Positions 22,839 through 31,678 of a stretch of DNA of 64,000 nucleotides are shown one piece after another. Within the stretch, counting starts at the first letter, position 1; each line of letters opens with the position of its first letter. The DNA lies in the NCBI RefSeq assembly GCF_016093275.1, contig NZ_JAEDAK010000019.1, forward strand, positions 1 through 64,000. Reading direction: 5' to 3'. The position numbers were made by a program, and so were the translations under genes. Under the pieces are notes generated by a model that was not told where the DNA came from, did no database searches, and was given only the letters and a program-made list of their open reading frames with translations. This stretch comes from Inhella proteolytica (lineage in GTDB: Bacteria; Pseudomonadota; Gammaproteobacteria; Burkholderiales; Burkholderiaceae_C).

Positions 22839-24743
22839 ATGCGATTCGCCCTCACTCCCCTCGCCCTGCTGCTGGCCACCTCGCCCCTGCTGGCCCAGAC
22901 CACCACCCTGCCCGTCGTGGTCGTCAGCGCCACCCGCCATGCCCTGCCCCTGGCCGAGGCGCCCGCCGCCATGACGGTGCTGGGCAGCGAACAGATTGCC
23001 GAGCGCGGCACCGAGAACCTGCTGCAGGCCTTGCGCGCCGAACCGGGCGTGAGCAGCTTCGGCCGCCCGATCGGGGGCCGCAAGGCCCTGGCCCTGCGCG
23101 GCATGGACCCGCGCCACACGCTGATCCTGGTGGATGGCAAGCGCATCGCCGCCAGCGACGGCTTGGTGGGCGCCTCGGACTTCCAGCTCGACTGGACCGG
23201 TGCGCAGGACATCGAGCGCGTGGAGGTGGTGCGCGGGCCGATGTCGGTGCTGTACGGCGCCGAGGCCCTGGGTGGCGTCATCAACGTCATCACCAAGCCG
23301 CTGCCGGACCAGCTGCAGGCGCAGGCGCTGCTGGAAGGGCGCGAGGGGGCGCGCGGCGGCTCCGGCCACCGCGCCCAGGCCAGCCTGCGCCTGCCGCTGT
23401 TCGAGGGCCTGCGCGCCGGGCTCTCGGTGAGCGACAGCCGCCGCGAAGCCAGCCCGAGTGCCGACGACCCGCGCCTCACGGCCGTGGAAGGCCGCCATCC
23501 GCGCGAGACCGCGCTGCGCCTGGAGGCCGAACCGCTGAAGGGCCAGCGCTTCCTGCTGGATGCCCGCTACCAGGACGAGGAACGCTGGCTGGACACACGG
23601 GAGCGCAGCGGCCAGCGCCGCTACCACCAAAGTCTGCACTGGCTCGAACGCCGCCATGCCGCCCTGGCCTGGGAAGCGGACTGGGGCGGTTGGGACAGCC
23701 AGCTGCGCGCCTACGCCACCGAGCTCGGCGTCAGCAACCTCAAGACCAATGGCGTGGCCTCGCTGCGCCCCAACACCCTGAACGACCGCGTGCTGGAGGG
23801 CCAGCTGCACGGCGCCCTGGGGGGCAGCCAGCAGCTCACCACCGGCTTCGAGCTGCGCCGCGAGCAGCTCGACAACGCCGGCCTGCCCGGCGGCCAGGCC
23901 GAGGCCGAACACCGCGCGCTGTTCGCGCAGTGGGAGGGCGCGCCGCTGGCCGCGTTGAAGCTCACCGCCGGCCTGCGCACCGACCACCACGAGCGCTTTG
24001 GCAGCGAGCTCAGCCCGCGTGTCTACGCGGTGTGGCGCGCCGCGCCGGAGTGGGTGGTGAAGGGCGGCTACGGCCACGGCTTCAAGGCCCCCACGCTCAA
24101 GCAGATCGACCCGCGCTACCGCGAGGACGAGGGCCCCAACACCTACCTGGGCCGGGCCGATTTGCGCCCCGAGGTGAACGACAACTGGGAGCTCGGCCTG
24201 GCCTGGGACGGCGCGCAGTTTGGCGCCTCGGCGATGGCCTTTCGCAACCGCATCACCGACCTCATCACCCCACGCCTGATCAGCGGCACGCCGCTGCGCG
24301 GCACCTACCAGTTCGAGAACCTGGACCGCGCCCGCCTGCAAGGCCTGGAGGCCGCGCTGGCCTGGCGCAGCGGCGTCTGGCAGCTGCAGCTGCACCAGAC
24401 CTGGCTGAGCGCCCGCGACGGCCAGGGCAACTGGCTGGACAAGCGCGCCCGCCGCACCGCCGGCCTGCGCGCCGACTACCGCGCCGCGCAATGGAGCGCC
24501 GGCCTGGCCTGGGAGAGCCAGCAGGGCCTGCACCTGGCCAGCACCGTGGCCGGCCAGCCGCCGCAGCGCGTGGCCACGGTCAACCTCGTCAACCTGCACG
24601 CCAGCTGGCAGCTGCACCCCAAGCTGCGCCTGCGCGCCGGGCTGGACAACGCCACCGATGTGCGCCTGGCCGCCAAGTCCCCGCTGTTCAGCTACGAGGA
24701 ACTGCCGCGCACCTGGCGCCTGGGGCTGGAGGTGCGCTGGTAA
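22839..24743 (+). CDS. TonB-dependent outer-membrane receptor
   Basis: This 634-residue protein has a signal peptide (MRFALTPLALLLATSPLLAQ). A TonB-box-like PVVVVSATRHA leads into a plug domain (LLQALRAEPGVSSFGRP, RIEVVRGP-type IERVEVVRGPMSVLYGAEALGGVINV), then a 22-strand barrel ending in an aromatic C-terminal segment. It resembles the FepA/CirA siderophore-haem group. Substrate unknown. It is the first gene of an operon with SirB2 and hemerythrin, so iron or haem uptake linked to nitric oxide or oxygen state is plausible. It is preceded by FNR-type boxes. Confidence 0.93.
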   Translation: MRFALTPLALLLATSPLLAQTTTLPVVVVSATRHALPLAEAPAAMTVLGSEQIAERGTENLLQALRAEPGVSSFGRPIGGRKALALRGMDPRHTLILVDGKRIAASDGLVGASDFQLDWTGAQDIERVEVVRGPMSVLYGAEALGGVINVITKPLPDQLQAQALLEGREGARGGSGHRAQASLRLPLFEGLRAGLSVSDSRREASPSADDPRLTAVEGRHPRETALRLEAEPLKGQRFLLDARYQDEERWLDTRERSGQRRYHQSLHWLERRHAALAWEADWGGWDSQLRAYATELGVSNLKTNGVASLRPNTLNDRVLEGQLHGALGGSQQLTTGFELRREQLDNAGLPGGQAEAEHRALFAQWEGAPLAALKLTAGLRTDHHERFGSELSPRVYAVWRAAPEWVVKGGYGHGFKAPTLKQIDPRYREDEGPNTYLGRADLRPEVNDNWELGLAWDGAQFGASAMAFRNRITDLITPRLISGTPLRGTYQFENLDRARLQGLEAALAWRSGVWQLQLHQTWLSARDGQGNWLDKRARRTAGLRADYRAAQWSAGLAWESQQGLHLASTVAGQPPQRVATVNLVNLHASWQLHPKLRLRAGLDNATDVRLAAKSPLFSYEELPRTWRLGLEVRW

Positions 24744-24756
24744 ACCCGGGGGGACA

Positions 24757-25152
24757 ATGCCCGCCATGAGTTGGTATCCCCTGCTGCGCCATGCGCACAT
24801 TGGCCTGGCGCTGCTGAGCGTGGCCCTGTTCACCCTGCGCGGCCTGGGCGTGCTGGCCGGCGCGCGCTGGCCCATGCTCGGCGCCGTGCGCGCCGCCAGC
24901 GTGCTGTTCGACACCCTGCTGCTCGCCGCGGGCGTGACCCTGGCGGTGCTGCTGCAGGTCAGCCAAGCCTGGCTGCCCGTCAAGCTGGGCCTGCTGGTGG
25001 CCTACATCGTGCTGGGCAGTCTGGCGCTGAAGCGCGCGCCCACCCGCGCGGCCAAGGCAGCCTGCTTCGCGGCCGCGCTGCTGTGCGTGGGCCTGCTCGT
25101 CAGCGTGGCGCGCAGCCGCCATCCCTTGGGCTTTCTGGCGGGGCTGGCATGA
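24757..25152 (+). CDS. SirB2-family membrane protein
   Basis: This 131-residue protein has four hydrophobic helices and the family start SWYPLLRHAHIGLALLSVALFTLRG, with the His pair typical of SirB2. The family is inner-membrane and poorly understood. Two ATGs are possible (24757 and 24766), and the second gives the usual family beginning. It follows the TonB receptor by 13 nt, and its stop overlaps the hemerythrin ATG (ATGA), so all three are co-translated. Confidence 0.85.
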   Translation: MPAMSWYPLLRHAHIGLALLSVALFTLRGLGVLAGARWPMLGAVRAASVLFDTLLLAAGVTLAVLLQVSQAWLPVKLGLLVAYIVLGSLALKRAPTRAAKAACFAAALLCVGLLVSVARSRHPLGFLAGLA

Positions 25153-25652
25153 ACCTCTACCCCTCCCCCAGCGCGGGCTTCGACGAACCCTTCGAGATGC
25201 TGCACGCCTGCCACGAGCGGGTGGAGCGCATGCTGCACCTGCTGGAACGCCTGGCCGCGCACCTGGCCCAGGTCGGCCCCGACACCCAGGCCCAACAAGC
25301 CGCGGCCGATGTGCTGCGCTACTTCGAGATCGCCGCGCCGCACCACCACGAGGACGAGGAGCGCCATGTGCTGCCGCGCCTGCGCGCCCAAGGCCTGGCC
25401 GAACTGGCCGACCGCATCGCCGCCGACCACCGGCGCATGCACGGCGCCTGGCAGCCGCTGCGCGACCAGCTCTTCGCCGTGCAGCGCGCCCAGCACCCCG
25501 ACTGCGCCGAGTGGCCGGCGTTCTGCGCGCTCTACCGCGCGCACATCCAACTGGAAGAGGGCCAGGCCTTCCCCGCCGCGGCGGCGCAGTGTGATGCCGG
25601 GCAGTTGCAGGCGATGGGGGCGGAGATGGCGGGGCGGCGGCAGGCGCGGTGA
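25149..25652 (+). CDS. Hemerythrin-domain protein
   Basis: This 167-residue four-helix-bundle protein has di-iron ligand candidates: H19/H22 (LHACHERV), H65-67 with acidic DEE, H73, H in DHRRMH, and HIQLEE near the C-terminus. This H/E pattern matches the hemerythrin HHE domain, which binds oxygen or nitric oxide or buffers iron. Position in an operon with a TonB receptor and SirB2, beneath FNR-type boxes, fits a role in iron or nitric-oxide handling. Confidence 0.86.
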   Translation: MNLYPSPSAGFDEPFEMLHACHERVERMLHLLERLAAHLAQVGPDTQAQQAAADVLRYFEIAAPHHHEDEERHVLPRLRAQGLAELADRIAADHRRMHGAWQPLRDQLFAVQRAQHPDCAEWPAFCALYRAHIQLEEGQAFPAAAAQCDAGQLQAMGAEMAGRRQAR

Positions 25653-25685
25653 GGGGTTGATGGGCTGGTGGGCTCATCGTGAGAA

Positions 25686-26213
25686 CCCTCGGGGGCTTCA
25701 CCCCCGAACCCCGACCCGCATTTCTTTGTCTTGCCAAAGAAACGCGGGGCAAAGAAAGGCGCCAATGCACGCAGCCGACCTAGGGTCGGCCGCGACTGCA
25801 CGGCTGGTTCACATGGCTCCCACAGCCCTCCTCTGCCTGCGAAAACCTGCCCGCTAAGCTGGCCGGAGTACCGGCCGACTAGACCACCGCAAACCATCAA
25901 GGGCTCTCTGCGATGAATGGACCCCCAACGAGCAACTGGGTACCCCGTGGCGCTGGTTGGGGGTCTGTTCTTCGGAGCTCGGAGGCCATGGTCCTGGGTG
26001 CCAGGGACGACCGGTACTCCGGGCGCCTTCGTCGTCCTGACCGTCGAAGTCAGATGGGGGCTCGTGTCAGTGTGAGCCCAAGCACCGCCATCACAGGTCG
26101 CCCCTAGGGCGACTGTGTTCTTGAGCGCCTTTCTTTTCCCCCCCCCTTTTCTTTGGCGCAGCAAAGAAAAGGGGGGCGGGGTGCAGGGGGTGAAGCCCCC
26201 TGCGGGCTCCCAC
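25686..26213. repeat. Palindromic-ended intergenic element, copy B1
   Basis: This 528-bp element lies between the hemerythrin and NYN genes. Each end is a hairpin GGGGGCTTCACCCCC-type followed by CCAAAGAAACGCGGGG-type stems, and the two ends are inverted relative to each other. The interior has conserved blocks such as CTGGCCGGAGTACCGGCC and GACCGGTACTCCGGGCGCC. The entire element recurs in inverted orientation at 50255-50787 with high identity. No protein-coding frame is shared with that copy. Confidence 0.85.
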
Positions 26214-26310
26214 GAAAGCGAACCAACCCCGCCCACCGACAATGCGCCCCCTCTCGCGCACCCCAAGTGCCAGGGCACCAAGCATCCCTTCGCAACATCC
26301 TCCCGCCTCT

Positions 26311-27246
26311 ATGCCTACCCCCTGCCGCATCGCCGTCTTCTACGACGGCACCTACTTCAACAAGGTCACCAACTACTACCTCTACCAGCACGAACGCCGT
26401 GCGCGGCTGTCCATCAAGGGCCTGCACGACTTCATCGTGGCCGAGGTGGCCAAGGCCGAGGGCGCGGACCCGCGCCTGTGCCAGATCGTCGACGCCAGCT
26501 ACTTCCGCGGCCGGCTCACCGCCCAGATGGCGCAGGAGCGCGACAAGCTGTTCGGCGAGCGCCTGTTCGAGGACATGCTGCTGCGTGCCGACGTGAACCT
26601 GTTCCAGCAGCATGTCTCGGTGCTGGCCGACGGCAGCTTCGAGGAGCGCCGCATCGACGTCTGGATGGCGCTGGAGTGCTTCGAGGCGACCCAGCTCAAG
26701 CATTACGACGTGGTGGTGCTGCTGACCGGCGACGGCGACTTCGTGCCGCTGGTGCGCAAGCTCGCCGGCCTGGGCACGCGCGTGATGCTGCTGGGCTGGG
26801 ACTTCAGCTTCGAGCGCGAGGGCAAGCAGTACCGCACCCAGGTTTCCGGCGCGCTGCTGGACAAGGTGCACTACCCGGTGATGATGGACAAGGTGATCGA
26901 CGCGCGCGAACGCCGCGCCGACCCGCTGGTGAACAACCTTTTCCTCTCGCGCCCGGCCGACCTGCCGCCGCGCAACGCGCCGGTGCCCGCGCCGGCCCCC
27001 GCCGAGGTGGAAGACGCGCTGGAGCGCCCGGGCGTGCTGGTGAACTGGTTCCCCGACAAGGGCTACGGCTTCATCCGCCCGGTGCTGGGCGGCGACAACC
27101 TGTTCTTCCACGTCTCGGAGCTGCAGGACTGCGCGGCCGACCAGCTCTACCTGCAGTGCAGCCTGAGCTATCTGCTGGCACGCGGCGACCGCGGCCCGGT
27201 GGCCAAGCAGGTGCGCCTGCTGGGCGAGGACGCGCCGCCGCTCTGA
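26311..27246 (+). CDS. NYN-type PIN nuclease with C-terminal cold-shock domain
   Basis: This 311-residue protein has an N-terminal NYN (LabA/DUF88-like) nuclease domain: AVFYDGTYF with catalytic Asp12, then VVVLLTGDGDFVPLVRKLAGLG (D141, D143) as the second acidic cluster. A proline-rich linker (residues about 220-235) joins it to a cold-shock-like RNA-binding fold, residues about 240-300, with FPDKGYGFIRPV and DNLFFHVSEL corresponding to RNP1 and RNP2. It probably binds and cleaves RNA. The ATG at 26311 begins directly before the first nuclease strand. A hairpin terminator follows. Confidence 0.84.
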   Translation: MPTPCRIAVFYDGTYFNKVTNYYLYQHERRARLSIKGLHDFIVAEVAKAEGADPRLCQIVDASYFRGRLTAQMAQERDKLFGERLFEDMLLRADVNLFQQHVSVLADGSFEERRIDVWMALECFEATQLKHYDVVVLLTGDGDFVPLVRKLAGLGTRVMLLGWDFSFEREGKQYRTQVSGALLDKVHYPVMMDKVIDARERRADPLVNNLFLSRPADLPPRNAPVPAPAPAEVEDALERPGVLVNWFPDKGYGFIRPVLGGDNLFFHVSELQDCAADQLYLQCSLSYLLARGDRGPVAKQVRLLGEDAPPL

Positions 27247-27270
27247 GGCCGGGCCACACCGCCGGTCCAG

Positions 27271-27314
27271 CTGCGTGATTGAGACCAAAAGCTGCGTTTT
27301 TTGGTCGCACGCAG
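27271..27314 (+). terminator. Hairpin terminator after the NYN gene
   Basis: GACCAAAA (27283-27290) pairs with TTTTGGTC (27299-27306), and outside it CTGCGTG (27271-27277) pairs with CACGCAG (27308-27314), giving a two-part stem 25 nt after the stop codon. The T-rich inner arm supports a terminator call. It lies well before the next gene. Confidence 0.55.
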
Positions 27315-27379
27315 GGCCTGGGGACGCGCTCGCCGGGCGGCGGGGCTAGCCTGGGCTGCCGCCCGCCCGAGCCCCCGCC

Positions 27380-28147
27380 ATGCACCGCCGCCTTGTTCTG
27401 TCCACGCCGCTGGCCTTGCTGGCCCCGCCCGGCGGCGCCGCAGCTCCTGCGGGCACGGCCACGGCCCTGGCTGCGCGGCCGCTGCAGCTGGTCAACACCG
27501 TCTATCCGCCCTTCGTGAACCCGCCGGGCCACCCGGACGGCGAGGGCATCGATGTGGAGATCGCCCGCGCCGTGCTGGCGCGCCTGGGCCTGGGTTGCGA
27601 GCTGGAGCTGGTGCCCTGGAAGCGCGCCCTGCTGATGTTGGAGTGGGGCCGCGCGGACTTCACCACCACCATCAGCCGGCGCGACGACCGCGACCGCTAC
27701 CTGCTCTGGTCGGCGCCCTACCGCAGCGGTGCGAACTACCGCTTCTACTGCCTGCCCGGCGGGCCGGCGGTCAACAGCCTGGCCGACCTGCGCGGCCTGC
27801 GCCTGGGCGTGGTGGCGGGCTTTCACTACCCGCCACCGATCGCGCAGGAAGGTGGCGCGCGCCTGGTGCCGGGGCGGGACATCGCCGCCCTGGCCGCCAT
27901 GCTGCGCGCCGGCCGCACCGATTGCATGGTGGTGACCGCCATCGCCGGCGCCTGGGAAGTGCGCCAGCTCGGCCTGGAACAGCAGCTGCTGCGCCAGGCC
28001 TTCGAGCACCACTCGGACAGCCCGAACTACCTGGCCTTTTCGAGGGCCCGCACCGAGCCCACTTTCATGCCGCGCGTGGACGCGGCACTCAAGACCCTGA
28101 TGCTGGACGGCACGCTGGCGCGCATCGAGCGCAAGGTTCGGGTGTGA
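27380..28147 (+). CDS. Family-3 solute-binding protein (SBP_bac_3-like)
   Basis: This 255-residue protein has an export signal (MHRRLVLSTPLALLAPPGGAAA). The two-lobe binding fold reads LQLVNTVYPPFVNP, GIDVEIARAVLARLG, RADFTTTISRRDDRDRYLLWSAPY, and a second-lobe ADLRGLRLGVVAG. These resemble periplasmic amino-acid-binding proteins and the orphan sensors related to them. No ABC permease is adjacent, so it may be an orphan binding protein. It ends one base before the convergent GST gene. Confidence 0.83.
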   Translation: MHRRLVLSTPLALLAPPGGAAAPAGTATALAARPLQLVNTVYPPFVNPPGHPDGEGIDVEIARAVLARLGLGCELELVPWKRALLMLEWGRADFTTTISRRDDRDRYLLWSAPYRSGANYRFYCLPGGPAVNSLADLRGLRLGVVAGFHYPPPIAQEGGARLVPGRDIAALAAMLRAGRTDCMVVTAIAGAWEVRQLGLEQQLLRQAFEHHSDSPNYLAFSRARTEPTFMPRVDAALKTLMLDGTLARIERKVRV

Positions 28148-28756
28148 TCAGCCCTTGAGGCCTTCGGCCTTCATGGCCTCCTGCACCGCCGGGCGCGCGG
28201 CCACGCGGGCGCGGTAGGCCGACAGGTTCGCCAAGGACGTCAGGTCCACGCCCACCAGCTGGCCCCAGTTGCTGACTGTGAAGAGGTAGGCATCGGCCAC
28301 GCTGAAGCCGCTGTCCAGCAGGTACTCGCGGCCGGCCAGCTGGGTGTCCACCCAGGTGAAGAGCTTGAGCAAGCGCTCGCGCATCAGGGTCTTGGCGGCG
28401 TCCGGGAAGGCCGGGTTGAACAGCGGCCCGAAGCCTTTGTGCAGTTCGCTGGTGGTGAAGTTCAGCCACTCCTGCAGGCGCGCACGCGCCAGTGTGCCGT
28501 TGGCCGGGGCCAGGCCCTTGGCGGGGTGCTGGTCGGCCAGGTACTGCACGATGGCCGGGCCCTCGGTGAGGCGCTCGCCGCCGTCCAGCTCCAGCACCGG
28601 CACCGAGCCCTTGGGGTTGATGGCGTAGAAGTCGCCGCCGTCGGCCGTCTGGTGCGTCTTGGTATTGACCTTGACCAGCTCGAAGGGCAGGCCGAGCTCG
28701 CGCAGCACGATGTGGGGCGAGAGGGAGCAGACGCCGGGGGCGTAGTACAGCTTCAT
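28148..28756 (-). CDS. Glutathione S-transferase, GstA (beta-class-like)
   Basis: This 202-residue protein begins KLYYAPGVCSLSPHIVLRELGLPFELVKVN, which carries the beta-class cysteine (Cys10) in the catalytic loop. It continues with NPKGSVPVLELDGGERLTEGPAIVQYLAD, the glutathione-binding cis-Pro and Glu-Gly motif, and a C-terminal helical domain with FSVADAYLFTV. This is the standard bacterial GstA form that conjugates glutathione to electrophiles and resists oxidative stress. It is convergent with the binding-protein gene with no intergenic gap. Confidence 0.94.
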   Translation of the reverse strand: MKLYYAPGVCSLSPHIVLRELGLPFELVKVNTKTHQTADGGDFYAINPKGSVPVLELDGGERLTEGPAIVQYLADQHPAKGLAPANGTLARARLQEWLNFTTSELHKGFGPLFNPAFPDAAKTLMRERLLKLFTWVDTQLAGREYLLDSGFSVADAYLFTVSNWGQLVGVDLTSLANLSAYRARVAARPAVQEAMKAEGLKG

Positions 28757-28847
28757 GGGGGTCCTCCTGAGTGAACGAAGGCGCGCACCATAGGCCGCCC
28801 ACCCTCAGCCCCGCAGCCCATGCGGGAATGCGCTTTCTGTCAGCCGC

Positions 28848-29249
28848 TCAGAGCGCCGCCACCCCGGCCGCCGCAATCTGCCCGTCCTGAGCGGACAGCA
28901 CGCCCGACACGCCGATGGCGCCCAGGTAGTGGCCGTCGGCCGCCACCAGCGGCAACCCGCCCTCGATCGGCATGGCGCCGGACAGGTTCAGCACCACCGT
29001 GCGGCCGCCCTGCACCGCGTCTTCGAAGGCCTTGGTGGGGCGCTTGAACAGGATGGCGCTGCGGGCCTTGGCCTGCGCCACCTCCACGCTGCCGAGCTGG
29101 GTGCCGTCGGCCCGCTCCAGCAGCATCAGGTGGGCGCCGGCGTCGACGATGGCGATGACGACATTCCAGCCCTCGGCCACGGCCTTGGCGCGCGCGGCGT
29201 CGGCCACGCGGCGGGCGTCTTCGAGCGTGAGTTGCGAAACGGTTTGCAT
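28848..29249 (-). CDS. GlcG/HbpS-family haem-binding protein
   Basis: This 133-residue protein has the family pattern: LTLEDARRVADAARAKAVAEGWNVVIAIVDAGAHLMLLERADGT, then the helix with AKARSAILFKRPT and the glycine-rich GGLPLVAADGHYLGAIGVSG. HbpS relatives bind haem and act in redox sensing; GlcG is linked to glycolate use. Which applies here is unknown. The start ATG fits the family. Divergent from the peptidase gene at 29403 with about 150 nt between. Confidence 0.88.
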   Translation of the reverse strand: MQTVSQLTLEDARRVADAARAKAVAEGWNVVIAIVDAGAHLMLLERADGTQLGSVEVAQAKARSAILFKRPTKAFEDAVQGGRTVVLNLSGAMPIEGGLPLVAADGHYLGAIGVSGVLSAQDGQIAAAGVAAL

Positions 29250-29402
29250 GGGGTCTCCTCAGTCGGGCTCACATTGGAACCGCCGCCACTCATGGCGCCG
29301 CGCCCGCCTTTCGCCCGGCCCTTCCGCCATTCGCCCACCGCCGCGGCCTGCCATGCGCGCGCGCCAACACAATGCGCGCCGTCCCATTCCAAGAAACCCC
29401 CC

Positions 29403-30887
29403 ATGCTCAAACGACTCTCCGTGCTGGCGGCCCTGCTGAGCGCCCTGCCGCTGGCGGCCGCGGCCGCCCCGACGATCGAGCTCAAGCCCTGCCGGCTCAG
29501 CGGCGTGGCTACCGAGGTGCAGTGCGGTCAGCTCCAGCGCCCGCTCGACCCCACCCAGCCGCAAGGCAAGACCATCAACCTCCACGTGGTGGTGGTGCCC
29601 GCGCTGGCGCGCAACAAGCTGCCCGACCCGGTGGTCTTCCTGGCCGGCGGGCCGGGGCAGTCGGCCATCAAGCTGGTGCCGATGCTGACCGGCCGCCTGG
29701 CACGCCTGCAGCAGCGCCGCGACCTGGTGTTCGTGGACCAGCGCGGCACCGGCAAGTCCGCCCCGCTGGAGTGCCCGGAGGAGCGCCATCTGCCCGTGGC
29801 CGAAGGCCTGGACCTGGAGGCCAATTACCGCCGCACCGATGCCTGCCGCGCCGAGCTGGAGAAGCTGCCGCATGGCGACCTGCGCCAATACACCACCGTC
29901 ATCGCCATGCAGGACCTGGACGCCGTGCGCGAGGCCCTGGGTGTGGCGCAGTGGAACCTGATCGGCGGCAGCTACGGCACGCGCGCCGGGCTGGAGTACC
30001 TGCGCGCCTTCCCCACCAAGGTGCGCCGCGCCGTGCTGGACGGCCTGGCCCCGCCGGACATGGCCCTGCCCCTGTCCTTCAGCCCCGACAACCAGGCCGC
30101 GCTGGATGCCGTGCTGGCCGCCTGCGAGCAGCAGCCGGGTTGCGAGAAGGCCTACCCGAAGCTGGCCGAGCAATGGCAGCGCCTGCTGGCCGGCCTGCCG
30201 CGCGAAGTGACGCTGCAGCACCCGCTCACCGGCAAGCTGGAAAAGGCCGTGCTGCAGCGCGAGCATGTGCTGCGCGCGGTGCGTGGGCCGCTGTACGTGC
30301 CGGCTTTTGCCAGCGCGCTGCCTGCTGCCATCGCCAGCGCCGCGGAGGGCAACTTCAACGCGCTCAGCGGCCTGCTCAGCAGCATGGGCGGCCGGCAGAC
30401 GGCGCTGGCCCTGGGCATGCACCTGTCGGTCATCTGCGCCGAAGACCTGCCGCGCATGGCCGACGCGAAGGAAGCAGCGGGGCGCGACTACGGCCGTGCC
30501 GACGCCCAGTTCTACGGCCGCATGTGCCAACAGTGGCCGCGTGGCAGCGTGCCCGAAGCCTTCTACACGCTGCCAGCGGCGCAAAGCCCGGTGCTGCTGC
30601 TCAGCGGCGGCGCCGACCCGGTGACCCCGCCGCGCCACGGCGAGCGCGTGGCCAAGGCCTTGGGCGCCAAGGCCATCCATCAGGTGGTGCCGGCCGCCGG
30701 CCACGGCGTGATGAGCCTGCCCTGCATGCGCGACGTGGTGAACCGCTTCATCGACGCCAAGACCGAGGCCGAGGCCCTGGCCGTGAAGACCGACTGCGCC
30801 GCCAAGATGCCGCGCCCGCTGGCCTTCGTGCCGCCCGACCCCAGCCTGCCCAAGCCCGACAAGAAGAACGCGGAGGTGAAGCCATGA
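29403..30887 (+). CDS. Secreted alpha/beta hydrolase (S33 peptidase-like)
   Basis: This 494-residue protein has a signal peptide (MLKRLSVLAALLSALPLAAAAA). The peptidase S33 fold includes the oxyanion loop FLAGGPGQS, VFVDQRGTGKS, the nucleophile elbow GGSYGTRAG, a late Asp in GGADPVTPP, and His in AAGHGVMS. This is the tripeptidyl-aminopeptidase-like group, probably acting on small peptides or esters in the periplasm. Its stop overlaps the next ATG by 4 nt, so it is coupled to the ABC transporter genes that follow. Confidence 0.88.
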   Translation: MLKRLSVLAALLSALPLAAAAAPTIELKPCRLSGVATEVQCGQLQRPLDPTQPQGKTINLHVVVVPALARNKLPDPVVFLAGGPGQSAIKLVPMLTGRLARLQQRRDLVFVDQRGTGKSAPLECPEERHLPVAEGLDLEANYRRTDACRAELEKLPHGDLRQYTTVIAMQDLDAVREALGVAQWNLIGGSYGTRAGLEYLRAFPTKVRRAVLDGLAPPDMALPLSFSPDNQAALDAVLAACEQQPGCEKAYPKLAEQWQRLLAGLPREVTLQHPLTGKLEKAVLQREHVLRAVRGPLYVPAFASALPAAIASAAEGNFNALSGLLSSMGGRQTALALGMHLSVICAEDLPRMADAKEAAGRDYGRADAQFYGRMCQQWPRGSVPEAFYTLPAAQSPVLLLSGGADPVTPPRHGERVAKALGAKAIHQVVPAAGHGVMSLPCMRDVVNRFIDAKTEAEALAVKTDCAAKMPRPLAFVPPDPSLPKPDKKNAEVKP

Positions 30888-31678
30888 TCACGCTCGACCA
30901 GATTGCCAAGCGCTTCAAGGCGCCCGCCCCCAAGGCCAGCGGCCTCGGTGCCCTCTTGAAGAAACCCGCCGCCAGCTGGGTGGAGGCCGTGAAGTCCGTC
31001 AGCCTGCAGGCCGGCAATGGCCGCATCACCGGCCTGCTGGGCCCCAACGGTGCGGGCAAGACCACCAGCCTGCGCATGCTCGCCGGCCTGTTCCAGCCCG
31101 ACGCCGGCCGCATCGAGGTGGATGGCATCGACGTGCTGCGCGAGCCCCAAGCGGCGCTGGCGCGCATGGGCATCCTGGGCGACGCCCATGGCCTGTACCC
31201 GCGCCTGACGGCCCGCGAGAACATCGTCTACTTCGGCCGCCTGCAGGGCCTGAGCCAGGAACAGGCCGAGGCGCGCAGCGAAGCCTTGAGCGAGCTGCTG
31301 GACCTGAAGAAGGTCATCGACCGCCGCGCCGAGGGCTTCAGCCAGGGCGAGCGCATGAAGACCGCGCTGGCCCGCGCCCTGGTGCACGACCCCGCCAACA
31401 TCGTGCTGGACGAACCCACCAACGGCCTGGACGTGCTGGCCACCCGGTCCTTGCGCGAAGCCCTGCGCGTGCTGGCCCGCGAGCAGGGCAAGTGCATCGT
31501 CTTCTCCACGCACATCATGCAAGAGGTCGAGTACCTGTGCGACGAGGTGGTGGTGGTGTCGCGCGGCAGTTCGGTGGCGCGCGGCACGGTGGACGAACTC
31601 AAACAACAGGCCGGCTGCGAGCGTTTCGAAGACGCCTTCGTGGCCCTGGCCTTCGGCAATGAAAAGGAGGCTGCGTGA
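30884..31678 (+). CDS. ABC transporter ATP-binding protein (NatA-like)
   Basis: This 264-residue nucleotide-binding protein has Walker A GPNGAGKT (residues 53-60), a signature of FSQGE type near 150 (FSQGERMKTALARAL), Walker B NIVLDEPTNGLD near 172, and the H-loop IVFSTHIMQ. It is closest in layout to NatA of sodium exporters and related drug-export ATPases. ATGA overlap with the upstream peptidase. The permease ATG overlaps its last base, so the three genes form one unit. Export substrate unknown. Confidence 0.93.
   Translation: MITLDQIAKRFKAPAPKASGLGALLKKPAASWVEAVKSVSLQAGNGRITGLLGPNGAGKTTSLRMLAGLFQPDAGRIEVDGIDVLREPQAALARMGILGDAHGLYPRLTARENIVYFGRLQGLSQEQAEARSEALSELLDLKKVIDRRAEGFSQGERMKTALARALVHDPANIVLDEPTNGLDVLATRSLREALRVLAREQGKCIVFSTHIMQEVEYLCDEVVVVSRGSSVARGTVDELKQQAGCERFEDAFVALAFGNEKEAA

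Noticed and set aside
21885-24983. A 1032-codon frame on the - strand opposite the TonB receptor
   Set aside because: It is an antisense open frame caused by high GC. The + strand shows a signal peptide, plug and barrel of a receptor.
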